Shown here: one piece after another, positions 34,677 through 43,076 of the stretch
How the letters are laid out: each line of letters opens with the position of its first letter
Position numbering within the stretch: the stretch's first letter is position 1
DNA from: JAJKIV01 sp036741775
GTDB lineage: Bacteria; Gemmatimonadota; Gemmatimonadetes; Gemmatimonadales; Gemmatimonadaceae
Reading direction: 5' to 3'
Assembly: GCA_036741775.1 (NCBI GenBank)
Contig: DAINRQ010000026.1
Span: forward strand, 4,482-68,481
Length of the DNA: 64,000 bases
The notes under the pieces: model-generated
Database searches by the model: none
Told to the model about the DNA's origin: nothing
Seen by the model: the letters and a program-made list of their open reading frames with translations, nothing else
Position numbers and translations under genes: made by a program

Positions 34677-35699
34677 TCAGCTGCTCGGTTCAGGAGTTTT
34701 GGCGCCGTGAGTCACCGACGCCGCTTCGCGAAGCATCTGATTCGCGTAGCCCCACTCGTTGTCGTACCAGCTCATGACCTTGACCAGATCCCCGTCGACG
34801 ACTCGGGTGAGCTCGAGGTCGACAATGGATGCGCGTGCATCACCGACCACGTCCGAGGAAACGAGTGGGTCGCGTGACACCCCGACCACGCCGGCGTAGC
34901 GCGGCGTTTCCGCTTCCTCCGTGAAAATCTGGTTCACTTCGTCGACGGTCGTCTTGCGGGAGGTGACGAACGTGATGTCCGCGATCGATCCGATGGGAAC
35001 CGGCGCCCGCACTGCTACTCCGTCGAACCGACCCGCGTACTCGGGGAGCGCGGCCGCCGTCGCGAGCGCGGCACCGGTCGTCGCCGGCACGAGGTTCGCC
35101 GCGGCGGCGCGACCGCGACGGAAGCGCTTGTCCGGTCCGTCGACGATGGACTGCGAGGCAGTGTAGGCGTGCACGGTGGTCATGACTGCCTTTGCGACGC
35201 CGATACGCCGGCCGACGATCTCCACGATGGGCGTGATACAGTTCGTCGTGCAGCTCGCGCAGGAAATGATGGCCGAACCGCCTTGCGGCGTGTTCACACC
35301 ATGGACGACGGTTTCGACTTCTCCGCCTCTCGACGGTGCCGACAGCAGGACGATCCGTGCGCCCGCGCGGACGTGCTTCTCGAGATCCTCACGCCGCGTG
35401 AGCGCCCCGGTGCACTCGAAGACGAGCTCGACGCCGAGGTCCTTCCAGGGCAAGGCCAGCGGGTCGCGGTTTTTCAGCGTGCGAAGCGTGCGCCCGCCAA
35501 TGACCAGGTCCCCTCCATCGACGGCAACCGGTCTGTCGTATCGGCCGTATACCGTGTCGAAGCGAAGCAGGTAGGCGAGGTTCTCGGCGTCCATCAGGTC
35601 GTTGACCGCGACGAGCTCGAATGATGGCTCGTCGATCACCAGCCGCAGGATAGCGCGCCCGATTCGTCCCAGGCCGTTGATCGCGACTTTGGTGCTCAT
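34677..35699 (-). CDS. gap: Glyceraldehyde-3-phosphate dehydrogenase, type I
   Basis: A 340-residue GAPDH. NAD-binding VAINGLGRIGRAILR opens the Rossmann domain; the active-site cysteine is in SCASCTTNCITP; HAYTASQSIVDGPDKRFRRGR and VPIGSIADITFVTS are typical of the phosphorylating type; the end has WYDNEWGYANQML. Glycolytic/gluconeogenic enzyme. With the transaldolase it forms a two-gene sugar-phosphate operon. Upstream are a 63-bp dispersed repeat (35780-35842) and a divergent exporter gene. Confidence 0.96.
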   Translation of the reverse strand: MSTKVAINGLGRIGRAILRLVIDEPSFELVAVNDLMDAENLAYLLRFDTVYGRYDRPVAVDGGDLVIGGRTLRTLKNRDPLALPWKDLGVELVFECTGALTRREDLEKHVRAGARIVLLSAPSRGGEVETVVHGVNTPQGGSAIISCASCTTNCITPIVEIVGRRIGVAKAVMTTVHAYTASQSIVDGPDKRFRRGRAAAANLVPATTGAALATAAALPEYAGRFDGVAVRAPVPIGSIADITFVTSRKTTVDEVNQIFTEEAETPRYAGVVGVSRDPLVSSDVVGDARASIVDLELTRVVDGDLVKVMSWYDNEWGYANQMLREAASVTHGAKTPEPSS

Positions 35700-35779
35700 C
35701 CTGGCTCACACCGTGGGAGGGAAGATCGTTAGGCGTCCTGCCGAGGGTGCGGACCCAGGCGATCCATTACGATGGATGA

Positions 35780-35842
35780 TTACGCGCGGCATGCGACGGC
35801 GGCAATCAACCGGTCGTACCGGCGAATGGTACGCGCGTCTGG
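35780..35842. repeat. 63-bp intergenic repeat, copy A
   Basis: It matches 41247-41309 at 53 of 63 positions by hand alignment, in the same orientation and without gaps. It contains a CGTACC-(7)-GGTACG inverted repeat near the right end. It lies between gap (81 bases away on the minus strand) and the FUSC gene. Confidence 0.75.
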
Positions 35843-36063
35843 TACGGGCGCTGCCGTAGTGGCCGCATCCGTCAGGGTCTCGGCAGCCCGGCAGACCGCG
35901 AACGATCTTCTCCCACGAAAACGGCGGGCCGAGCGGCCGCTTGAGCTTGTGCTATGCTTGACTCGTGTCATGCCGCTGATTGCGGGCTAAGGGGGCCGTA
36001 CCTCACCAACCAGTGCGGTGCCGTCCAGGCGATCGCGCTGGCAGAGGAACGCGCCCACCCACA

Positions 36064-38283
36064 GTGACGACACGACCGGTCGCCACGGCCTCCCGCGCGC
36101 TACGCTACCTGCGCGCGGCCGCAGCAGTCGCCCCGGCACGCCCGGCCTACGCGGCGGGCGTGCGCGGGGCGCTGGTAGTGGTCGTCCCGCTCGCGGCCGG
36201 CACAATGCTTGGGCTCCGAGATGCGCTCTGGGTTGGCATCGCTGGATACAACGTCGTGCTCGCCGACCGGGGCGGGGCGTACCGTGTGCGCGCGAGGACC
36301 CTCGCCGCCACAACCTGTGCGAGCGCTGTGCTGGCTGCGGTCGCCACGTTCGCTGGCGGCACGCTCGTCCTGGCCGTGCCGCTCGCCTTCGCGGTCGCGG
36401 CCGGCGCTGGCCTGGCGCGCGTGGGCGGAGCCACCGGCGCCAGCGCCGGCTTGCCGGTGCTGCTCACGTTCCTGGCCGCCCTCGCCTTTCCCACCACCGA
36501 CCTGCGCGGAAGCGCGGCGCTCGAACGCGGCGGCCTCATTTTGCTTGGTGGCGGATTGGCAATGGCGCTCACGCTGGCTCTGTGGCCGCTCCGTCCCGAC
36601 CGGCCCGTGCGGCGGGCGGTCGCTCTATGCTACCGTGAGCTTGCGGAGTACGTGGCCGAGATCGGGCGGCGGATCGCGGCCGGAGAGTCCCTCGGCGCCG
36701 ACCGGCTCGCCGGCCACGCCGCCGCGGTGCGCCGCGCCGTCGAGCAGACGCGCGGGTTTCTCGCCCGCACCCGCCGAGGCCGGCCCGGCGAGACGACGCG
36801 CGGCGCGCAACTGCTCCAGCTGTACGAGATCGCTGACCGTCTGTTCGTGTATGGCGACGCCATCGCAGACACACTCGAGACGGTCGCGCCTTCGGACCGC
36901 GACGCGGCCGCGAACGCTGCGCTCACGACGCTCCTCGGCGACGTGGCGGCCGCCCTGCTCGCCGTGGGTGACGCCACCGAGACGGAGCGGAGCGAGGACC
37001 CGATCCCAGTGGCCTGGAGTGGGGCCGCGCTGCGCACCGCCGTCGCTGCGGACGCAAACTCGCCCAGGAGCGAAGAGGTGCACTACGCCCACGTTGGCGT
37101 GCTGCTGGACCGCATGGCGCAGCTCGCCGAAGATGCAGCGGCCACCGCGGCCGGGCTCGAGGGTGCACGGGACGTCGCGACGAATCGGGGTGAGCCCGAT
37201 CGGATCGGCCGTGAATCCGTGGCGGGCGTTCCGGCCATGCTACGCGCCGTCCTCAACCCCGACTCCCTTCTTCTCCGCTATTCGCTCCGCCTCGGTCTCG
37301 TCACGGCGCTTGCCGTCACGCTCACCGCTCTCGTCGATCTCCCGTACGGTTACTGGATCACGCTCACCGCCGTCGTCATCCTCCAGCCGTACACGGGTGC
37401 CACCACACAGCGCGCCATCCAGCGCATCCTCGGCACCGTGCTCGGCGGCGTGGTGGCGGCGGCGCTGAGCGCCCTCTTCCATGATCCGGCCGCGATCCTC
37501 GCGCTCATCGCCTTTTTCGTGGCGATGTGCATCGCGCTCCTTCCGCTCAGCTACGCTGCTTTCTCGGTCTTCGTCACTCCCGCGTTCGTATTGTTAGTGG
37601 ACGTGGGAGTAGGTGACTGGAGACTGGCAGGAGTGCGAGTACTGAACACGGTGCTCGGCGGCGTGCTGGCGCTCCTCGCGTCACGCGCGCTCTGGCCGGA
37701 AGCGGAATGGAGTCGTCTCCCCGCACACCTTGCATATGCGTTGCGAGCGTGCCAGACGTATCTGCGCACGGTCGCGGCCACGCTGACGGCGGCGCCGGAT
37801 GCCGGCGACGAGCCGCCGCTGCGCGAGGCACGGCGGAAAATCGGTCTCGCCGCCATCAACGCCGAGGAGTCGTTCCAGCGTCTGCTCGGTGAATACCGCG
37901 GATCGCCTGCCCGACTGGAGCCGGCGATGGCGCTCCTCGCCTATATCCGTCACTTCGCGAACTCGGTAGCGGCGCTTGCGCTCACGCGACACTCGCCCGG
38001 TCCGAGAAGCGCGGAAGCGGTGACGGAGGTGACCGAGATGGCCGACGCCGTGCTCGGGGAGCTCGCAACGGCGCTCGTCGAAGGGCGCCCTCCGCCCCCC
38101 CTTCCCGAGCGCCCGGACTCCGGCTCCTCGGCGGCAGCCCCCCTGTTCCGCACAAGCCTCGACCGACTCGAGCGCCAGCTCGAAGTGCTGCATCACTCAG
38201 TGACGCAATGGACGATGGAGGAGACAGTGCCTCGTGAGCGCACTGCCAGGATCGAGAAACCCCGCCCCCGGCACGGCGTGTGA
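36064..38283 (+). CDS. FUSC-family inner-membrane exporter
   Basis: About 739 residues. Two membrane blocks, each with five to six helices (about 30-175 and 420-570), surround a hydrophilic segment rich in alanine and glutamate helices (about 190-410), followed by a C-terminal cytoplasmic helical tail with ARRKIGLAAINAEESFQRLL. VGIAGYNVVLADRGGAYRVRARTLA and YWITLTAVVILQPYTGATTQRAIQRILGTVLGG are typical FUSC/aromatic-acid exporter segments. The family exports aromatic carboxylates or fusaric acid. The start used is GTG at 36064, since the preceding 28 in-frame codons are basic and unlike the family. No membrane-fusion partner is nearby. Confidence 0.85.
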   Translation: MTTRPVATASRALRYLRAAAAVAPARPAYAAGVRGALVVVVPLAAGTMLGLRDALWVGIAGYNVVLADRGGAYRVRARTLAATTCASAVLAAVATFAGGTLVLAVPLAFAVAAGAGLARVGGATGASAGLPVLLTFLAALAFPTTDLRGSAALERGGLILLGGGLAMALTLALWPLRPDRPVRRAVALCYRELAEYVAEIGRRIAAGESLGADRLAGHAAAVRRAVEQTRGFLARTRRGRPGETTRGAQLLQLYEIADRLFVYGDAIADTLETVAPSDRDAAANAALTTLLGDVAAALLAVGDATETERSEDPIPVAWSGAALRTAVAADANSPRSEEVHYAHVGVLLDRMAQLAEDAAATAAGLEGARDVATNRGEPDRIGRESVAGVPAMLRAVLNPDSLLLRYSLRLGLVTALAVTLTALVDLPYGYWITLTAVVILQPYTGATTQRAIQRILGTVLGGVVAAALSALFHDPAAILALIAFFVAMCIALLPLSYAAFSVFVTPAFVLLVDVGVGDWRLAGVRVLNTVLGGVLALLASRALWPEAEWSRLPAHLAYALRACQTYLRTVAATLTAAPDAGDEPPLREARRKIGLAAINAEESFQRLLGEYRGSPARLEPAMALLAYIRHFANSVAALALTRHSPGPRSAEAVTEVTEMADAVLGELATALVEGRPPPPLPERPDSGSSAAAPLFRTSLDRLERQLEVLHHSVTQWTMEETVPRERTARIEKPRPRHGV

Positions 38284-38395
38284 TCTTCGATTCGGCTGAG
38301 GGAGTCTCGCCCGCGGTGTCCGGCGGCGGCCGCACAGCACTCGGTCGACGGCGCGATACCACCGCCACCGGCCGCGCATTCGTCGAGTACAGCTC

Positions 38396-39709
38396 ATGGC
38401 CATGGCTCTGACAACCATGCAGGCGTATCTCGGGCCAGTGGCGCGCTGGACGTTCTACACGCTGGTCCTCGTCCTCGCGCTCATCGGCTTCCTGTTCATC
38501 ACGCGCGGCACCGCCGTGCGGCACGTGCGCGGCGTCGGCGCCGATGGTGCACCGGTGGCCCCAGCCGAGCCACAGTTCCTGCTGAGCGTGGCTCTGCTCA
38601 CGAACACACCTCTCAGCGGTGGCAACCGTGTAGAGATAGCCCTCGACGGTGACGGCACCTTCCCCCGTCTGTGGGACGACCTCCGCTCGGCCCGCCAGTC
38701 CATCATCATCCAGAACTACTACAAGCAGTCCGGCGATGTGGCCGACACGCTCAGCCGGATCCTGCTCGAGCGGGCCGCGGCCGGTGTCAGGATCTTCCTG
38801 CTGTACGATGCCTTCGGCACGTCGAGCATTTCGGCCGAGCGCCTCGCCGCCTTCCGCGCGGCCGGCATCGAGGCCGTGCCGTTCCGCCCGTTCCGCCTGT
38901 CTACGTTGTGGGTGATGCAGAACCGCTCGCATGTGCGCGCCTTCGTGATCGACGGCCAGATCGGCTGGACGGGCGGCTTCGGGATCGACGACAAGTGGCT
39001 CGGCGACGGACGCACGAACGGCGCGTGGCGCGAGACCAACGTGCGCTTCGCGGGGCCGGCGGTCCTCCAGCTCGAGGCGGCGTTCGCCGCTGCGTGGGCA
39101 GAGGCGACCGGCGTGCTCATCACGGGGCGCACGACGCCGAACCCCCACGCGGATGGGGTCGCGATGGCCGGGCTGCTCTACACCTCGCCCACGCTCGGCA
39201 GCACCGCCGCCGAGCGCTACCTCGCGCTCTCGATCGCGGGCGCGCAGCGGACACTCTACGTCACCAACGCCTACTTCGCGCCCGACCACAACTTCGTGGA
39301 CCTCCTCGTCCGGGCGGCAGGGCGCGGCGTGGACGTGCGGCTCCTCCTCGCCGGTCCGCGCACGGACGTGCGCCTGGCACGGCGGGCGGGGCGAGCCCGC
39401 TACGAGCGCCTGCTCGCGGCAGGCGTGCGCATCTACGAGTGGCAGCCGTCCACGCTGCATGCCAAGACGTTCGTCGTGGACGGGCTCTGGTCCTCGGTCG
39501 GCACGATGAACTTCGACAACCGGTCGCTGGCCCTCAACGACGAGGTGACCCTCATGATCCTCGACGCCGACGTGGGCCGGCGCATGGACGAGCTCTTCGT
39601 CGAGGACCTCCGCTGGGCCCGAGAGATCAGGGCAGCGCGATTCGCGCAGCGCCCCTGGACGGAGCACGTCGGCGAGCGGATCGCCGACCTTCTCACGCGC
39701 CTCCTCTAG
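38396..39709 (+). CDS. Phospholipase D/cardiolipin synthase-family protein
   Basis: 437 residues with one N-terminal membrane helix (about 17-36) and two phospholipase D domains. The second HKD motif is intact: H355, K357, D362 in LHAKTFVVDG, followed by GTMNFDNRS. The first is unusual: H179-V-R-A-F-V-I-D, with arginine 181 where a lysine is expected, then GWTGGFGIDD. The layout (one TM, two HKD, FDNRS) is that of cardiolipin synthase. The lysine-to-arginine change may lower activity or give a specialised transferase. The gene is followed by a remnant of a GH15 tail. Confidence 0.88.
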   Translation: MAMALTTMQAYLGPVARWTFYTLVLVLALIGFLFITRGTAVRHVRGVGADGAPVAPAEPQFLLSVALLTNTPLSGGNRVEIALDGDGTFPRLWDDLRSARQSIIIQNYYKQSGDVADTLSRILLERAAAGVRIFLLYDAFGTSSISAERLAAFRAAGIEAVPFRPFRLSTLWVMQNRSHVRAFVIDGQIGWTGGFGIDDKWLGDGRTNGAWRETNVRFAGPAVLQLEAAFAAAWAEATGVLITGRTTPNPHADGVAMAGLLYTSPTLGSTAAERYLALSIAGAQRTLYVTNAYFAPDHNFVDLLVRAAGRGVDVRLLLAGPRTDVRLARRAGRARYERLLAAGVRIYEWQPSTLHAKTFVVDGLWSSVGTMNFDNRSLALNDEVTLMILDADVGRRMDELFVEDLRWAREIRAARFAQRPWTEHVGERIADLLTRLL

Positions 39710-39868
39710 CGGACACGGCCTTCGTCGATCGCGCAGCGTGGGCGCGCAGCGATCCTCGTCCCCCCGCCGCTTCCGGCGCTGTTCCCGAGGACGTCCGATG
39801 ACCGAGACCATTGTCCGGTGACCGCCTCCGCGCCGCTCGTGGCGACGCTCGTCGACGTGACGGGCTCC

Positions 39869-39913
39869 ACCCCCCAGCAGGCCGCTCCCGCGCCAGAGCG
39901 GCAGGACACCTAA
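39869..39913 (+). pseudogene. Remnant of GH15-type C-terminus
   Basis: Reads TPQQAAPAPERQDT then stop. The end of the intact GH15 gene at 46210 reads TPRQVAPAAERKDT then stop. At DNA level 22 of 24 bases match (39896-39919 against 46193-46216), including bases past the stop. It looks like a duplicated or exchanged gene end left behind the phospholipase D gene. Confidence 0.55.
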
Positions 39914-39977
39914 CGAGCGGTGCGTCGTCGAGGCGCCGATCGACGCGGGTGACATCCGGAGTCGGCGTGTTGGCGGA

Positions 39978-40311
39978 TCATTCCGCCACGGGCCGCTCCG
40001 GCGGCCCGTCCTCTCCCGCGCCGTCCCCGCGGATAACGCTGATCATGCCGTTAGGCTCGAGGTACGCGCGCGCGACGTCGCGCACGTCGGTAATCCCGTG
40101 GAGGCGGAGCTGCTCGTCCAGCTCCTCACGGCGCATGAACTCTCGTTGCAACGCGCGCTCGTTGATCTGGCCGTCGACGATCAGCGGGGAGGGCCGGGCT
40201 TGAGCGCACGTGCGAGCGGTTCCTACCGGTAGGCGAGCGCGTCCAGCGCGACACTCCAGAAGAGGATCGTCATGATGAGCAGCACGCTGTCGGCGATGTT
40301 TGGACATGTAC
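39978..40311 (-). pseudogene. DUF421 (YetF-like) gene, truncated and frameshifted
   Basis: One frame carries a membrane-helix end, PNIADSVLLIMTILFWSVALDALAYR, stopping at 40223. The next frame continues with LIVDGQINERALQREFMRREEL, GITDVRDVARAYLEPNGMISVIRG. Both together are the C-terminal half of a DUF421 membrane protein (typical: helix, AYR, then the VDG/REF/EL/YLEPNG domain). The N-terminal helices are absent. A frameshift near 40225 and loss of the 5' half make it a pseudogene. Confidence 0.7.
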
Positions 40312-40439
40312 TGCGCCACGCGCGGATGTGGCAATTGCGACGCGGGAACCGGGCCACGCCTGTCGGAGACGCTCGGTGAGCACGTTCGCGGTACCCGGAC
40401 TTCGAAAGAGTCAGCCGCGTGCGTCGGCGGGCGGCGCAA

Positions 40440-40645
40440 TATGGACGTGGCGTACGCCATGCGCACCGCGACGAAGCGGTACCGGACCACGCCGCGCTCC
40501 GCGGGCTTTGCCAGCACCCTCCGTATTTCACGACGGCAGTGCTGCCACACTCGCCGAGGTCGTCGAGCACTACGACCGCGTACTGACGCTCGGCCTCTCG
40601 TCGGTACAGAAGCGGAATCTGGTGGAGTACCTCAAGACCCTGTAG
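40440..40645 (+). pseudogene. 3' remnant of di-haem cytochrome c peroxidase/MauG-like gene
   Basis: Across three frames the plus strand reads MRTATKRYRTTP, then LRGLCQHPPYF, then HDGSAATLAEVVEHYDRVL and SVQKRNLVEYLKTL-stop. This is the conserved C-terminus of di-haem peroxidase-type proteins (TPPLRGL..HPPYFHDGSA). Two frame changes and absence of the haem-binding front show decay. It converges on the 40673 gene. Confidence 0.65.
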
Positions 40646-40672
40646 CAGGGTCACGACGCTGGGGCGTCGCCG

Positions 40673-41188
40673 TTAGGCAGGGTCATGTCTGTGATCCGCG
40701 TCCCGGAGTTGCGCCGCGAGTGGGTGGTGTCGGGAGAGAACCAGAAGCGCCGTCGCCGCGCCGACCAGGCTTCCAGTGAAGATCCTGAGCCAGGCGAGCT
40801 CTCCCAGTCCAAGATGCGAGAGCAGGACGGTAATCATCGCGATCGCGATCTCGAGCGTGACGAGCCCGAACGCCAGCGCGAGGGCCAGGCTCGGTTCGCG
40901 CTCGGCGCCGTGAACGGCCGACACCATCACTATCCCGTACACGATGTTGAGCAGGTAGTGCACGACCGTGAAGACGGTGATGCCGCCCAGCGCCGTGAAC
41001 GTCTCGAACGGGTGGCCTACAAAGGCGTCCACCAGGGCCAGCCACACCCAGATGGCGGTGGCGACGACGATCCCGAGCGCGGTTCCTTCCCGCAGTGTGT
41101 CGTGGGTGCCCGACAGGGAAACGAGGGTCATGCCTCGCAACCGCGAGTACGCGGCGGTCATGAGGGCAGGGAATGCAGGGCGTCTCAT
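40673..41188 (-). CDS. Hypothetical four-helix membrane protein
   Basis: 171 residues from the ATG at 41188. Four hydrophobic helices: ALGIVVATAIWVWLALVDAFVG, ALGGITVFTVVHYLLNIVYGIVM, ALALAFGLVTLEIAIAMITVLL and FTGSLVGAATALLVL. Ends DADHRHDPA; the stop is the TAA inside a CGTTAGGC octamer (40671-40678). No family recognised. Copy B of the 63-bp repeat lies 59 bases before its start. In-frame codons further upstream are proline/serine-rich. Confidence 0.65.
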   Translation of the reverse strand: MRRPAFPALMTAAYSRLRGMTLVSLSGTHDTLREGTALGIVVATAIWVWLALVDAFVGHPFETFTALGGITVFTVVHYLLNIVYGIVMVSAVHGAEREPSLALALAFGLVTLEIAIAMITVLLSHLGLGELAWLRIFTGSLVGAATALLVLSRHHPLAAQLRDADHRHDPA

Positions 41189-41246
41189 ACGTCCATCTCC
41201 GCGTGGCAGCCGGGTGCGATGCGTGGTCTGCGCTCCGGATGTAGGG

Positions 41247-41309
41247 TTACGCGCGGACGGTGGAGGCGGCAATCACGCGTTCGTACCGCCGAATGGTACG
41301 CGCGTCTGG
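41247..41309. repeat. 63-bp intergenic repeat, copy B
   Basis: Same element as 35780-35842, also upstream of a minus-strand gene (40673-41188). Inside it, CGTACC-(7)-GGTACG forms a short inverted repeat. Ten mismatches between copies, none altering length. Confidence 0.75.
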
Positions 41310-41323
41310 CGTGCGCCCGCCGC

Positions 41324-41968
41324 TCAGATCAATCCACGACGAACCGCGTGAATCACCGCCTCGAGCCGGTTGTGCGTGCCGAGCTTCTGGTTCACGTGGT
41401 AGAGATGATTGCGAAGGGTCTGCGGCGAGATGTCGAGCTCTTTCGCCACCTGCGCCGGCGTCTTGCCCTGTGCGAAGAGGCTCAGCAGGCGCTGCTCCTG
41501 TGGCGTCAGTAATGCCACGGGCACTAGATGGTGTTCTTCATCCGCGAGCTGGGTGATCTCGCGCGCGACCTCGCGAAGCCGCTCGAACAGGGCGCGCCGC
41601 CGCCGGCTCGCCGTGATGTCGTGCGCGAGGTGGACGATGAGCGCAGGGCCGGACCGCAAGGGCTCGAACACGAGGACCGAAACGTTGAGCCAGAGTGACA
41701 CGCCGCTCGCGGTCTTGAGCTCGAGATCGAAACTGGAGGCACCGCGGTCGCGAATCACTCGCTGGCAGTACTCCGCATCGAGCAACTTGCCGAGTGGCCC
41801 CCGCGCGTCCGTCAGCGTCGGGAATGACTGGTGGAGGGCCTCCGCGGCACTGAAGCCTGTGATGGCTTCGGCCGCGGGATTCCATGCCCAGATCTCGGCG
41901 CGCGCGGTGAGCGCGAATGCCGGGTCCATCGTGCGCTGGAGCAGCTGTCTCAATCGATCACGTTGCAT
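41324..41968 (-). CDS. PAS-LuxR (NarL-type HTH) transcription regulator
   Basis: A 214-residue one-component regulator. PAS domain (about 12-120): WAWNPAAEAITGFSAAEAL, RVIRDRGASSFDLELKTASG. C-terminal LuxR HTH (about 150-212): LLTPQEQRLLSLFAQGKTPAQVAKELDISPQTLRNHLYHVNQKLG. There is no receiver aspartate, so it probably senses a ligand or redox state through PAS. The ATG at 41968 is chosen over an upstream in-frame start that adds basic sequence. Divergent from the DUF4142 gene. Confidence 0.88.
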   Translation of the reverse strand: MQRDRLRQLLQRTMDPAFALTARAEIWAWNPAAEAITGFSAAEALHQSFPTLTDARGPLGKLLDAEYCQRVIRDRGASSFDLELKTASGVSLWLNVSVLVFEPLRSGPALIVHLAHDITASRRRRALFERLREVAREITQLADEEHHLVPVALLTPQEQRLLSLFAQGKTPAQVAKELDISPQTLRNHLYHVNQKLGTHNRLEAVIHAVRRGLI

Positions 41969-42120
41969 TCGGTCTCCGTCGCAGTGCCGGGGCGGCGTCC
42001 ATCTCAGCGAGCCCGTCGCTCGCGGTGACCCAGTACGTAAGTTGCAGGAGGCGAGGGTGAAACAGGCGTCGCTGCCTGTCCCGACGTGCTCGGAGGCCAC
42101 TATCAAATAGAGGGGTTACC

Positions 42121-42717
42121 ATGCCATCGCATGCAGTCGTCGTTCGCGCCATGACAATCGGCGTCGCCATCGCCCTCATCGCGCTCGCCGCCTGCGCCCA
42201 GACTGACACGGCTGCGGACACGACGGCCGCCAGCGATACCGCCATGCCCGCGGCGGCGGCGGCACCTAACGACGCACAGATCGCCCACATCGCGGTGACC
42301 GCGAACGCGATCGACAGCGCCGCCGGCGTGATGGCGAGGGAGAAGGGATCGGCCAAGGCCATCAAGGATTTCGCACAGACCATGATCACCGATCACACCG
42401 GCGTGAACCAGCAGGCCGTCGCCCTCGCCACGAAGCTCAATGTTACACCCGAAGACAACGACGTGAGCCGCCAGCTCAAGAGCGGGGCCGATCAGGCCCA
42501 GGCGACCCTCCAGGGGCTGACCGGCGCCGCCTTCGACTCGGCGTACATCGCTCGCGAGGTGGAATTCCATCAGGCGGTACTCGACGCGCTCGATACGACG
42601 CTGGTACCCAACGCGCAGAACGCGGAGCTCAAAGCATTGCTCGAGAAGGTCCGGCCGGCCATCGCGGCACATCTCGAGCGGGCAAAGAGCATTCAGGGGT
42701 CGCTCGGAACGCGGTAG
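42121..42717 (+). CDS. DUF4142 lipoprotein
   Basis: 198 residues. Signal with lipobox-like LIALAACAQ; a low-complexity A/T/D-rich linker; then a helical DUF4142 domain: IAHIAVTANAIDSAAGVMAREKG, FAQTMITDHTGVNQQAVAL, REVEFHQAVLDALDTTLV. DUF4142 proteins are secreted or membrane-attached four-helix bundles of unknown function, often near stress or envelope genes. Its stop overlaps the GTG start of the cupredoxin gene by one base, so they are co-transcribed. Confidence 0.9.
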   Translation: MPSHAVVVRAMTIGVAIALIALAACAQTDTAADTTAASDTAMPAAAAAPNDAQIAHIAVTANAIDSAAGVMAREKGSAKAIKDFAQTMITDHTGVNQQAVALATKLNVTPEDNDVSRQLKSGADQAQATLQGLTGAAFDSAYIAREVEFHQAVLDALDTTLVPNAQNAELKALLEKVRPAIAAHLERAKSIQGSLGTR

Positions 42718-43052
42718 TGAAGCTGCATGCGGTTATCGCCTCCGTTGCGCTGGTGCTGTCCATGGCGCTGGGCGCGACGGGGGCGTGTTCGCGTCGTGCC
42801 TCGCGCAGCCATCAGGTCACGATCCGGAACTTCATCTTTCAACCGGCAACTCTGACCGTGGCCGCCGGCGACACTGTCGTGTGGACCAACACCGACTTCG
42901 TGCCGCACACGGCAACCGCGCGGGGAGGTGAGTGGGACTCGAAGAGCGTCGGTGCGAACGGCGCGTGGACACTCGTCGCGCGCGCTGCGGGTCGACACGC
43001 GTACTACTGCGTGTTCCACCCGAACATGCAAGGGATGATCGAGGTTCGCTGA
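42717..43052 (+). CDS. Exported cupredoxin (plastocyanin-like)
   Basis: A 111-residue type 1 copper protein. Signal sequence with a cysteine at ATGACS; then VTIRNFIFQPATLTVAAGDTVVWTNTDFVPHTATA, with ligands H in VPHTA and C-H-M in YYCVFHPNMQGM. All four copper ligands are present. It likely transfers electrons in the periplasm. Translational start is GTG at 42717, overlapping the preceding stop. Follows a DUF4142 lipoprotein. Confidence 0.9.
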   Translation: MKLHAVIASVALVLSMALGATGACSRRASRSHQVTIRNFIFQPATLTVAAGDTVVWTNTDFVPHTATARGGEWDSKSVGANGAWTLVARAAGRHAYYCVFHPNMQGMIEVR

Positions 43053-43076
43053 TCGCCGGGTGGAATGCGCGACCGC

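Noticed and set aside
37982..39955. Very long open frame antisense to the FUSC and phospholipase D genes
   Set aside because: It is arginine/glutamate-rich, has no domain and mirrors the codon structure of two well-supported genes on the other strand.
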